NCBI RefSeq assembly: GCF_026151205.1
Contig: NC_087072.1
Location: 24,259,603-24,323,602 of the forward strand
Origin: Bolinopsis microptera
Lineage: Eukaryota > Ctenophora > Tentaculata > Lobata > Bolinopsidae
DNA: 64,000 nucleotides
Reading direction: 5' to 3'
The position numbers and the translations under genes were made by a program. Positions 34,659-45,422 of this stretch are shown here, in pieces (the first letter of the stretch is position 1; each line of letters opens with the position of its first letter). The notes under the pieces are model-generated. The model was not told the origin of the DNA. It was given only the letters and a program-made list of their open reading frames with translations, and ran no database searches.

Positions 34659-35111
34659 TGTTTTTTATGAGTTTAAGAGCAATTGGAAGTGAAAGATAAA
34701 TAAATGAGCGTGCACGCGTACCGCGCATACATTGCAGCCAACATCTCCATGGTAACCGCGGCGTCCACGTGCACACGCCAAATATGAAACACTGCCCATC
34801 GCGCGACTTGGTCTAGAGTCGGAAGGTTCATAGCAATAAAATATTGTCAGAAATTTGCTATTTCCAGCTTATCTGTTATTCCTAAGGTCAAATAGCTGCC
34901 AAAAATGTGGACTCCAGGATATATATGCTGTAGAAAAGAGTTTGAGTCAATTATTATTACGAGCGTCAAATTGGTTTGCTGGTCAACCAATTAAAAGCAG
35001 AGATTTAACCTAAATTACTCAGAATTTCAAGACACAATAAATATGCGATACCATCGGGAGTTGAAATGATTTTCAAGTTCAACAGTCTATCCTTGCACCC
35101 AAAATTTCACA

Positions 35112-35784
35112 ATGACACACGCACTTAAGTGCAAGAGAGGGGGGCTTTGTTCACATGAGACACGATAACATCAGAGACTTCATTGCAGGACTACTCAAAA
35201 TCGTGCAACATGGCGTTCAAACTGAGCTACCTCTTCGGAAAATAATAGAGGCTCAAATTCAATCTGTTGAATTCAGAAACACAGCCGATGTAGCGAGATT
35301 GGACATCAGGCGAAAGGCTAAATAAGTAAATAGCATTTAGGAGAGTTGGCCAAGGCGCCTATTTTGTTAGTGTCATATTAACAAATCCACTGTCATCTAC
35401 TATGAGTATGAAGACTTCACTGTATGACTATGAAAAAGAAAAGAACCGATCGTGCAATTATGGAGTTATAAAAGTGAAGCAGGGGACTTTTACGCCGGGG
35501 TTCTGGTTGTCAACATTTTGTTTGTTAAGTCGGAAGTCCTAAATAGGGAAAGGGAATGGCCGCGGTACTCGGTAGCCGGTAAATCGGGGCGCGATAAACC
35601 GGGGTTTTACTGTACTAAGATTGCTGAAAAAAGGTATGACTCGTACAGCAAAGTTGCCAACTGGATTCGAACCAAAATAAGTTTCAATTTCCTGACATCA
35701 ATATTAGTATGTATCAGAGGTACAAGAGCTAAAGTGAAAGACAGCTGCATTAACGAGGACTTCCATTTTTTTGGTGTTCAGTAA
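35112..35784 (+). pseudogene. Remnant of a multicopy element-encoded protein common in cnidarians
   Basis: Two blocks survive. The first, from about 35112, reads MTHALKCKRGG. After a one-base slip in the G-run it continues FVHMRHDNIRDFIAGLLKIV, and it ends ADVARLDIRR before TAA at about 35323. The second, in 35630-35784, reads KVANWIRTKISFNF, then LVCIRGTR. From memory, HALxCKxGGFVxxRHNxxRD and WxRxKISFxLLRSxxxCxRGSR are the hallmarks of a transposon-associated protein present in many copies in cnidarian genomes. I cannot name its element class with confidence. The middle is deleted or scrambled. Confidence 0.6.
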
Positions 35785-36354
35785 TGATTAAGATTTAAAA
35801 TGTTTAGTAAATTTTGAGGAGTCCTCAGTATCCTCACGTCCGACAATGGCGTTTCTCTTGTCGAGCCTAATATATGTTTTTCCCAAACAAAATTATCATG
35901 AGTCGACGTTCAGTTAAAAATTGACAAGTCAGTGTAAGTGGTGTTAATAATATTAAGCAACAGTCGCCCAAAGATAATCCTGAGTAGAATCATAAAATAA
36001 ATGGTAATCACGAAAAAATGAAAACGATTCGTCTTCAGGTGACCCGCTTGTGACTCAACTAGTTTCGGCTTCAATTACTTCTTATCTACTAATAGGTGAA
36101 GTTTTGTTTATAATAGCCGTTCAACTGGGAGCACAAACTAATCATATTTATAACAATAACTTAAACTAACAGTTGTTGCACTACTTGGAGTTTCAGGAGA
36201 TTAATCCTTAGGGAACTAATTATAATGATGGAATAAATAACACCTGATCGTACTTATTTTTCAATATTGGCTAATTGTAAACAGCAAAACATGTGCCTGC
36301 ACTTCGATATCAACTCTGACGTTTTATATTATATATTACAATTAATTGTTAACA

Positions 36355-37000
36355 ATTATTCCTGTCATCTTTAACATTGAATTAAAATGTTTTGAACTTA
36401 AATATACTTGCTGAACTACTTTCGATGAGTCTTAATGCCCGAAAACAATAAAGGGGTATAATAGTAAAGGGGGTATAATAGTAAATGGGGTATAATAGTA
36501 AAGGGGGTATAAAAGTAGAGGGGGTAAATAGTAAAGGGGGTCCGGGGTAAATAATAAAGGGGGTAAATATTATTGTGAATATAAGAGGCACGGTCATGCT
36601 TGCCAGCATTGTGATACTTCACGACAATCTGGGGTTCCAGAAAACCCACTTCCCGATACATGAAATTTTTTCCTGCAAAGTTTCAGATCTCTAACTTAAT
36701 TTTAACGTGGTTTTTAAGGCACCTGAATATGGCGATTTTGGGTTTTTTACCTAATTTCGTATAACATGCTGCAAGTGCATGGCGCGCGTATTTTGCGCAA
36801 ATTTCTTAAAAACCTCCACATAACTATTTATTATTCCTGTCATCTTTAACATTGAATTAGAATGTTTTTTACTTAAATATACCTGCTGAACTACTTTCGA
36901 TGAGTCTTAATGCCTGGAAAATAATAAAGAGGATATAATAGTATAGGGATTAGGGGGTAAATAATATTGTGAATATAACGGCAACGGTAATTTGATGTAT
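36355..37000. repeat. Direct duplication with GGGGTATAATAGTAAA tandem units
   Basis: A block starting TTATTCCTGTCATCTTTAAC occurs at about 36356 and again at about 36832 (slightly diverged), each leading into an 18-bp tandem stretch built on GGGGGTATAATAGTAAA. The segment 36600-36780 is also shared, inverted, with 60174-60360 (CACCTGAATATGGCGATTTT). Confidence 0.75.
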
Positions 37001-37059
37001 CAGTAAAGTCTCTACGACCTTTCTGGGCCAAAATACAAAAATTCGAGTGACCGCAAAAC

Positions 37060-37290
37060 CCTAGAAAAAAAAGACACTTTAGTATCACATTTGGGTCACA
37101 AAATGATCAATTAAACTTAACCACTTACCACCGACCAATTTGAAAAACCTTAATCGTTTGGCTTCGTCAAAAAATACCGAAAAAAATCAGTTTTACCATT
37201 TTCTTGATTTAAGTTTAACCATTCGTAAATTACAGACAGACAGACAGACACAGCAACACAAATACACATTTATTGAGATTATTAGTGTAG
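37060..37290 (+). repeat. Second copy of the (ACAG)n-tailed dispersed repeat
   Basis: Matches the 3' half of 15753-16380 in the same orientation, ending in a shorter ACAG run and ATTATTAGTGTAG. Confidence 0.6.
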
Positions 37291-37554
37291 ATGCTGTACT
37301 TTATCGACTATCATAGTGATTGTGATTCAAATAATGGAAGCACCATGGCACCATAACCCATCAATATTGATGTGGCCAGAGGAAATGTCTCTCATGGCAC
37401 AGAGAATTCCTCACCACTAATGACCGAATAACCAACTTCGGACAATCAACAATCCCGAAAAGGCCGGTAGCAAACAGGAACTATTATATTCTTCACTCTC
37501 CAGAGTTGCATTGCCGCAGTGGCGTAACGAAAGGCCCTGCTGACCCCGCTGTGG

Positions 37555-37700
37555 TCTTGCTAACACAATTAGGAGGACATTGCTAACACAATTAGGGGGA
37601 CATTGCTAACACAATTAGGGGGACATTGCTAACACAATTAGGAGGACATTGCTAACACAATTAGGGGGACATTGCTAACACAATAAGGGGGACATTGCTA
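37555..37700. repeat. 24-bp tandem repeat, about 6 copies
   Basis: The unit is GACATTGCTAACACAATTAG followed by GGG or GAG. It starts immediately inside the left hAT-like end. Confidence 0.85.
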
Positions 37701-37998
37701 AATGGGCACCGGCCACCGGGTATATTCAAAATTTTACTACCACGATTTTAGCAGTGAATGTTATATGATATAGGGTTTCTGAAGTTAATGGCTTGGCAAA
37801 CAAATGGGATAATTGTGATAATTTCATAATCTGAGGCATGGCTGATTTTGGTAATATTATTTTTGCATTTGTTTCTCCTTATCTACACAATGCTTTGTGA
37901 ATATGGCCCCGATTCATTGAACTTGTCAATTAAACACTAGCACTTGAATATCATTATTCAAATCGATAATTCAGAATAGTCGTATACCGAAGGTTACA

Positions 37999-39371
37999 AT
38001 GAAACTGGGGGTTTTCATCCGCGTTATGGTTGTTATGTTGGGCGGGATTACTTCCACACACGGTGAATTGAGAATATCTGATAAGGACAGCAACGTGACA
38101 CTAGGATCAGCCAACACATCTGATGCCGGAAGTTCGGATTTTAATGGGCAAAACGAAGGTATTATTTGCGTGACTTACTCACTTTTTTCGTTAACGTGTG
38201 CTATTAAATAGGCTTCATATGAGTAAAAACCTAATTAAAAATATGTTGTAGCGCCGTAACATAATATAAATAAATATAAAATATTTAAATTAAACATAAA
38301 AATTAATATAAAAATGAAAAAAAAATCTTTTCAGGATTGATTGTAATAAACAAACTTAAAAAGAGATATCCCTTCGAAGAGGTGCTTACTCCCGGAAATA
38401 AAATAGAAATCTACGGAATGTTCATTAAGAATATGAGGAAATATAATTTAAAGATATACATCAATGACGGAGACCGAACGTTATTTTATCTCTTATTTAA
38501 GCCAAAGGAGGAAATAGTGATGATGAATTCCAAGTCCAAGAAAAAAACGTGGCAAGAGGTAAGATCTCAAGGTATTAGGGGAGTCTTTCCGCAGACAATT
38601 ACCAATGGTAAAAGATTTCAAATTACGATCCGGTGTTTGGAAGACGCATTTGCGGTGTCAGTTGACAACATCTCAATTGGTCAACCGTACCCCTATCAAA
38701 AGGAGTTATACACAGCAATTGATTTGGTTTTGGGCGGAAAAAATATTCCAGCAGAACATTTTAAATGGCTCGCTATTAGAATGCCACAACCTTGTCCACC
38801 TGGGACATTTTTGGACGAATCAAGCGGAAATTGCATAACATACAGATACAGGATAGAAGGTTCCGAAAAAATTGGTAAGAAAGGAAAATCTGGTGTACAA
38901 GGACCTCCTGGAGAAGTCGGTATAGAAGGAAAATCTGGACCACGAGGAGATCCCGGGATAAACGATTTCTGTAATAATTGTTTGAGAGGTGAGCCAGGAG
39001 AAGATGGAGCTATTGGTCTCAATGGAGCTAAAGGAGCCGCTGGAGATGCTGGAACGCAAGGTGCAAAAGGAAATACAGGAGGAAATGGAATTCCCGGAAT
39101 TCCCGGAATCAAAGGAGAGCAAGGTTCACCGGGAGAAGCTGGGAAGTCAGGGGTTCCAGGAATACCGGGAATTCCGGGGAGACAAGTATCAAAGTATTGT
39201 GGAGGGAGGACCACTTGCCCGCAGTTGGGATTGGGGAGATGTTACGGCCAAAGTAGCCTAGGTTTTACACTTCAGTGTAGAGATGGGTTTGCTGCAGTCT
39301 CAATTTGGAGAAACACTCGGTTTTGGGGGCTAAAATGCTGTGAAATTATCGTTACAAATGATGGGCATTAA
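37999..39371 (+). CDS. Secreted galectin-like domain / collagen / Cys-rich protein, 398 aa
   Basis: Exon 1 (37999-38158) encodes a signal peptide (residues 1-22, cleavage near STHG) and a short acidic linker. Exon 2 (38335-39371) encodes the rest, phase 1 junction. Residues 55-203 fit a galectin fold: the LLFKPK block replaces the canonical HxNPR sugar-binding motif, followed by IVMMNSK, W-Q-E-V-R and FQITIRCLEDAFAVSVDN. A Cys-containing linker (CPPGTF) leads to about 32 Gly-X-Y triplets at 234-335, interrupted once by NDFCNNCLR. A compact domain with six Cys closes the protein (CPQLGLGRCYG through FWGLKCCE). AATAAA lies at 39407-39412. It is expected to be a trimeric extracellular matrix or defence collagen. 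The galectin assignment is by pattern, and sugar binding is doubtful because the key residues are lost. Confidence 0.85.
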
Positions 39372-39933
39372 GGACGGAGACTCAAAATCATGTGTCCTAT
39401 AATATAAATAAAGGACGTCTTCGGGGTCCTCGCTATAAATGTGTATTGAAAAAACTGGTCGGCTGAGGATGCAGAGGCTATAATAACGAGAATTTGGGCG
39501 TGTATCGAAACATTCCCTGCAGAAACTGAATTAGCCACTGCATGAGCTGTGCGGAGGAAGCTTTTTTAGCGTATAAACTGGGAATTTTCAGAGTTTATGT
39601 TATTTTTTTAATTGCTAAAAAACATATTATATTATTACATATTTTGTTTCATTTTTTCATTTCTAATGTCAAGGTTCAAAATTTTACCCATTTTAAGCGA
39701 TTATGAACTTGTCCCAGACGAGGAACCGACCAGATATCCGGCTGAATCGGAAATTTCGAAACTTTTACAATAATTTTTTTAATTTTCTGACAAGTAACCA
39801 ATGCGGAGATATGAAAATAGATTGATACCCGATAGTTTTCGGTCCAGCAGCCAAATGACAAATCCCTAGACCGGTAATCGGTTCCTAGTCGATTGTTCAT
39901 TTCATCAAATTTGTATTGTACTCATTATAGCGT

Positions 39934-40546
39934 ACTCTACAGGTACCGCGACAATTGACCCCCCGACTATTGACCCCCCCGACAATTGACCCCTATGTAA
40001 TTACATTGGGGTCAATTGTCGCGAAATCTAGGGTTTAGTACGACAATTGACCCCCCATGTAATTACACTGGGGTCAAGTGATCGGGTTAGCGTCAGGATC
40101 CTGGGTTAGGGTTAGGGTCCTGGGTCAGGGTAAGGGTTAGGGTTAGGGTTAGGGTTAGGGTTAGGGTTAGGGTTAGGGTTAGGGTTAGGGTTAGGGTTAG
40201 GGTCAGAGTCCTGGGTCAGGGTCAGGGTCAGGGTTAGGGTCAGGGTCAGGGTCAGGGTCAGGGTCAGGGTCAGGGTCAGGGTCAGGGTCAGGGTCAGGGT
40301 CAGGGTCAGGGTCAGGGTCAGGGTCAGGGTCAGGGTCAGGGTCAGGGTCAGGGTCAGGGTCAGGGTCAGGGTCAGGGTCAGGGTCAGGGTCAGGTTCAGG
40401 GTCAGGGTCAGGGTCAGGGTCAGGGTCAGGGCCAGGGTCAGGGTCAGGGTCAGGGTCAGGGTCAATTGATTAAATTATATTGTCGGGGGGTCAATTGTCG
40501 GGGGGTCAATTGTCGGGGGGTCAATTGTCGCCAACCCACTCTACAG
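39934..40546. mobile_element. TIR element with 9-bp target duplication holding telomere-like repeats
   Basis: The 9-bp ACTCTACAG (39934-39942 and 40538-40546) flanks an element at 39943-40537. Its ends are inverted and share GCGACAATTGACCCC (left) and GGGGTCAATTGTCGC (right). Several extra copies of the CAATTGACCCCCCGA motif lie just inside each end. The middle is a hexamer array. A 9-bp duplication is characteristic of Mutator-like elements but is not proof. Confidence 0.78.
40135..40465. repeat. Interstitial TTAGGG array passing into GGGTCA array
   Basis: About 11 perfect TTAGGG units (40135-40200) are followed by about 40 units of GGGTCA to 40465, with a few variants. TTAGGG is the usual animal telomere repeat. 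GGGTCA differs from it by single steps and is also contained in the element's own end (GGGGTCAATTG). The G-rich strand could form quadruplexes. Confidence 0.92.
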
Positions 40547-40558
40547 TCTAGAATCTAG

Positions 40559-40633
40559 ATCTACAAAACAGAGTACAAGTTACCGAGGGCGCCATCATGG
40601 CGCCCTCGGTAACTTGTACTCTGTTTTGTAGAT
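40559..40633. repeat. Perfect 37-bp-arm palindrome
   Basis: The arms 40559-40595 and 40597-40633 are exact reverse complements around a single C. They contain TACCGAGGGCGCCAT and its mirror. It lies within the right hAT-like end. Confidence 0.93.
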
Positions 40634-40780
40634 ACACACTTTTTTAGAGATTTTACCGGCGTATTCTCTAAAATCACCTAATTTGTTCAATTTTAGGGAG
40701 GGGCACCAAAAGGGGAGGGGGTGCCAACAGGGGGCGCTTTTTTCGGCAGGGGGGCGCCAACAGGCAACGTTACGCCACTG

Positions 40781-43700
40781 TGCATTGGTATCTTAAATAA
40801 TAACAACGATAATCGATTATTCTCAAAACACTTTCCAGCATGTTTAGCTCGAAATTTAGTGGTGAAATGAAGTCACTCAACTCTCAAGACTGAGGTCTGA
40901 GGACATCATCAGATGTTAATGTCTTAGCTTTTCTTGTAAATTTCACGTACCTAGCTCAAATAGCGCGCACTAAAGCTGTCATATTTTGTTGCACTACCCG
41001 CTCACAGCAAGGCAACTCTATACAAGTTTGTTTTTGCGCGTTACCTTAACACTTCATTTGGATCGTGACCGGCCTATTATCTCAGGTTTAAATTGCATGA
41101 AATGGACTAGAATTGGGCCCGCAATACAATAAGCAAGTAGCTGCTATGGCAACCAAATGATGAAGCACAATGAAGCACAATTGACAATGATTAACGTAAA
41201 CAATAATGAGTGACTAGCCAAGGCCTGTCTTATTCAGAGACACTCGCTGAGAACTCGATCACAGGATATTCTGCCCTCTTTGCGGATGAAGATGTCAGCA
41301 TTATACTTCTTGGCCCATACTTTAGAAGCGAGACCTTCCCCAAACACATAATTATAAAATGGTAAAACATCAATTGTTTTGAATGAAACTAATTTTATAC
41401 AATAGGTAAACCGGTAAATTTTGTGTGATAGGTAAACCTATAATAACCATTATCTATTATTAATAGCTTCGCCCTCTTTTTTTCTTTTCTTTTTTAAAGA
41501 GGCTGGGCCTGAATGGCCCACTAGAGGATAGCATGTGGATGCTATGCCTGCATCTGGGGTATGGCAACCCTGCGGTGGAGGTTGCCGGAGAAAGTGAATA
41601 GTGGAGGTAGTGTGAGGAGTCATAAAGGGACACTTCAGTGCCAGCTGGGTGTGGAAAAGGAAGATGAGCTAAGAGTAAGACAAGGTTTGAGTTGTCTCTA
41701 TGTCACACCGGTCTGGTCCAGCTCCTCTGGCTCAATTAAACGTTTGGTGCGGTTTGCAAGATTGACAATAGTGGAGATGTGTTGGTTGTCATTGACGGAG
41801 AAGTAATAGTCCTGGAAATAGTGCCCTCTTATTTGTGCAATAGCCGGGCACTCAGGCACTGTCCAAGAAAGTGTGAGACAGTCTTCTCTTCGTCGCTTCG
41901 CCCTGTAGTAAGCATATCACATTAATTTGGTGAGCTGAGGAATAAAAAGCCCGCTTGTGATTCTAAGGCCATTTATTTAACTGATATGAAGTACACACAG
42001 GAAGATTATCCCTCGAATAATGAAATTTACCCTATAAAAATAACCTACCTGACAGGCCCACATATACAGAACTGTCTAAATAAGTGTAGCTCCATAGCTA
42101 AATTTAACTCAAATACGTACTCAATTAGTTCAGGAACTTGGCGCCTGGGTGACTGTGTGAGCTTGAGGCACGGAGGTCTGGTGGCTACTACAGAGTCACG
42201 TATTCGCTACTACAGGGTCACGTGCTACTACAGGGTCACGTGCTACTACCTACAGAGTCACGGGCCAGGAGGTCACGTGGTTACTACAGGGTCACGTGCT
42301 ACTACAGGGTCACGTGCTACTACAGGGTCACGTGCTACTACCTACAGAGTCACGGGCCAGGAGGTTACGTGGTTACTACAGGGTCACGTGCCAGGGCTTG
42401 TTAGACGAATTTAGCCCACATAGAACGGAGCTCTGTCAAATTATATTCTGTCATCCTGTCTTGAACTGGTTACATACGGGTTTAATTTATGCCAAGCTCT
42501 CTTAACTATGTCAGGATCATGTTTGCCTGTAGTTATCGGACAGAATTTCTTAAAAGTACCATTTGACATTTGCAATCGGACTGGTTTTGAACAGGCTAGA
42601 TTTATGCCAAGCACTCTTAATAGTGTCAAAAGCTAGACATATTTGAATGATTTGAAGTTTTGACAGAATGGTACTTCTGTAGCACCTTAACCTGATTATC
42701 TTGTTACCTACACTAGAAACTCTACCTTATTTGTTCAGAGAATATTAAAATGTTGACACTTTTAAGGAAAATTCTCAGCTAACCGTGCAGTTTGACCATC
42801 TGCACTCTACAGTACAATTAGACTATCGGCAACTCATTTGAAGTGTAGCTAGACTATCTGCAGCTAAGTTTACTCTAATGCATTTAGACTGTCTGCATAT
42901 TCTAACTGCACGATGGTCGCCCCTGGCAGTCCAAAATTCCAGTTTCTCCCTCCTTGCATCTTCTTCAAGATTTATACTGTTACATATTTTCAAAAATTCC
43001 GGGACCTCGCCCCCTGAGGCCTGACTAACTTGCTGAACTAATCATTTCACATTGCTATAGTTAAATCCTGAAAGATCTGTAAAATTTCACATACATATTT
43101 GGATATATCCGAACATGTATTCGGCAGTAGTGGAAGGAGATGATAAGTTATTGGAATCTTTCCAAGTGTATCGCCCTCTTGTACTACCAATAACCAATAT
43201 TAACCGTATAACAAGCATGAACTAACTATTCTTTACATCTAAGAGAGCCTTTGTAAGGAGTTTTAATTTATTTCATTCATCCACTCTCATCCCATTTATC
43301 GCTTTTAATGCAAACATTTGAATTAATGTGGCCAGCAAATCAAACTTTGGCGTTAAAAACAGATACACCCGAATTTTCAAAGATACTGTAGAATACATTC
43401 AAAACATACATCACAGTTTTATATACAGAATGGAACAACAATACAAAAGAGGAAGATAACCTTGCAAATTATGCAAAATACGCAAACTATGCATGAATTC
43501 CATGCAACGTCGTAAGAAAAACAGATTATTTTCAAAGTACCGGACCATATAAAAATCTGACAAGATAAACCCAATACATTTAAAAAATAAAGAATATCAT
43601 CAAAAAACCATGCAAGCAAAAGCAAATAACAGACAATTATTAACTGGAGTTTTCTATTGGTCGAACTAGTCGTTCTCCCTAAGAAAATTACAGACAATTC

Positions 43701-43808
43701 ACTATCCAATTAATTAACAAATTAATTAACTAACCAATGTTGGCCGAACTAGTCTCAATGTCGACTTCTACGTTCTACGCATCGACATCGACCAGTGCGA
43801 CCGGGCTA
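40781..43808. other. Intergenic stretch with a GGTCACGTGCTACTA tandem repeat
   Basis: At about 42180-42385 units of about 15 bp (CTACAGGGTCACGTG) form a short array containing repeated CACGTG E-boxes. Near 42440-42640 two diverged segments share ATGCCAAGC(A/T)CTCTTAA. No gene is recognisable. Confidence 0.5.
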
Positions 43809-44789
43809 TTAAAAACACACCGTTTCAGTGATCATGTTCCTATCGTCCAATGTGAGGAGTACACAACCATTCATAGTGGAACACATGACTGAACCATCAG
43901 GATAGGATATCAAGTCTGTTATGCAGCCCATACCAGGGAGACGTTTCTCCAGAATGCACTCTCGTTTTGAAATGTCCCACAACTTCACCAAACTGTCTTT
44001 AGATCCAGATATAACGACGTTGCCGCTAGAATTAGACAAGAATTTAACACAGTTAACCCCTTGCTCATTTCCACGCAGATCCCCCAGTAGTTTCTTAGAG
44101 CGTACATCCCACAAACTCACCTCGCATCCCGAGCCGTTAAACCCGTTACTGCCAGTAACAATACAGTTACCAGTACTGTCCACATCACAGCAGGTCTGTA
44201 TGTAGTGTTTCGTGGGGTACACGTGTATGAGCTGCAGATTCCTTGTGTCCCACAATCTAACTCTCTTGTCCTCGCTTGTTTGGACCAGAATGTTCTCGTT
44301 AGGGATGAGTTTCATTGCAGTTATCAAGTTTCTGCTCTCAGCTATTGAGTAGAGCAGCTTGCCGGTCTTGATGTCCCAGGCGTTTATACAGTTGTCCCGT
44401 GAGCCGGATAGTATCCTAGTGTTATCAGGTGTTATGACTACAGCTGTAACTACTAGGGAGTGGCCGGGGAACAGTGTAGCGGTGGTGCCGTTCCAAAGTC
44501 TTACATTAGTGTCTCTACACCCGGTAACCACACCATTGATCAGAGGAGCATTCTCTAATGCAGTGACTGCCTTGCCGTCATGTCTCATGTATGCCTGTAC
44601 TTTTCCAGTGCTGTAGTTGAAGATGGTGGCGTTACCATCACCCCCGGCAGTGACGACAGTGTGCTTTTGTTGCGAGGGTGCCAGACAGTTCACTGATCCC
44701 TGGTGCACTTTACTGTACCGGTGCACGCAATCCCGGCGCTCTGTTGTCGTGTCACCCTTACCTCCGCGCGGCGCGAGTGGTGGCTGCTT
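43809..44789 (-). CDS. WDR31: WDR31 homologue (ciliary WD40 protein)
   Basis: One open frame encodes a WD40 propeller that aligns along nearly its whole length with WDR31. Markers are TPDNTRILSGSRDNCINAWD, ILVQTSEDKRVRLWDTR, KHYIQTCCDVDSTGNCIVTG and the Cys-containing GFNGSGCEVSLWDVR. It ends TETVCF, as expected for the family's C-terminus. Homology extends upstream to RYSKVHQGSVNCLA (about 44720). The start is unresolved. There is no ATG in this frame before a TAA at 44790-44792. An ATG at 44800 opens MGSKSSHH, which looks like WDR31's Gly2 N-terminus, but it is one frame off. A GTAAGG donor-like site lies between. A further upstream exon, a frameshift or an assembly error are all possible. 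WDR31 acts with intraflagellar transport in cilia; ARL3 lies just upstream on the same strand. Confidence 0.88.
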   Translation of the reverse strand, partial: KQPPLAPRGGKGDTTTERRDCVHRYSKVHQGSVNCLAPSQQKHTVVTAGGDGNATIFNYSTGKVQAYMRHDGKAVTALENAPLINGVVTGCRDTNVRLWNGTTATLFPGHSLVVTAVVITPDNTRILSGSRDNCINAWDIKTGKLLYSIAESRNLITAMKLIPNENILVQTSEDKRVRLWDTRNLQLIHVYPTKHYIQTCCDVDSTGNCIVTGSNGFNGSGCEVSLWDVRSKKLLGDLRGNEQGVNCVKFLSNSSGNVVISGSKDSLVKLWDISKRECILEKRLPGMGCITDLISYPDGSVMCSTMNGCVLLTLDDRNMITETVCF

Positions 44790-45422
44790 TTAGAGCCCAT
44801 GCAGCTCGTGAATAGCTTCATTACACATCAACCTACAACAAGAAGATTTAGAAGTGAAATAAGTAAATAGAGCGATACAGAAGTCTGTAAAGATTGAGAC
44901 AAATTAATGATCGACTGGAAATTTTAGGCATTTCAAATTGGGAGGAAGCCAAGAAGGACACAAATAATTACAACAAATTCAAACATGTAAATAGTAATAC
45001 TAGATTACAATGATAATTAGCAAGGCAGCGCGAAACGTTACCATGTCATAATCAATACAGGATCTCTCAGATACTATCTTACAAATTGGTGTTTAGTTTT
45101 ACAGCTCGGTGGCAAAATAGCTTAATATGGAAGTTTATTCGATAAACAAGCGTATAAAAATGACATACAATTTTACGAATGATATCTTCATGTTTGACTG
45201 TGTCCATAGTTAGAATAATCTGTAACTGTCTCGCGTGAACAATAATGGAAGTACAAAGTAGGTACAGCGGTAACAACAATCTAGCAAGTACGTTTTCCCA
45301 TTTTTTTCTCAGTTCAACATGCGGACAGGTATGGAGTAAATTCACGAATAGATTTGTCCCGCAAATACTACTTGAAATTATTGATCATCTTCTTGTCGTC
45401 TCAATTTGCTCCGTAAGTTTGG

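Larger units (their letters stand above)
37517..40780. mobile_element. hAT-like termini bounding 3.26 kb that contains a gene
   Basis: The left end CAGTGGCGTAACGAAAGGCC and the right end GGCAACGTTACGCCACTG are the two ends of the element seen complete at 57834-58100. About 38 bp match on the left and about 130 bp on the right, both inverted relative to that copy. The termini fit the hAT superfamily. TGCATTG occurs directly after the right end and ten bases upstream of the left end, which may be an imperfect target duplication. Between the ends lie a 24-bp array, the galectin-like/collagen gene, the element at 39943-40537 and a perfect palindrome. It is either one large element with captured sequence or two separate ends; I cannot decide. 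Confidence 0.55.

Noticed and set aside
38696-39214. 172-codon Pro/Gly-rich frame antisense to the collagen gene
   Set aside because: It is a shadow of the Gly-X-Y coding sequence on the opposite strand.
40112-40465. Open frame encoding a TLTLTL repeat
   Set aside because: It is the hexamer array read on the minus strand; non-coding.
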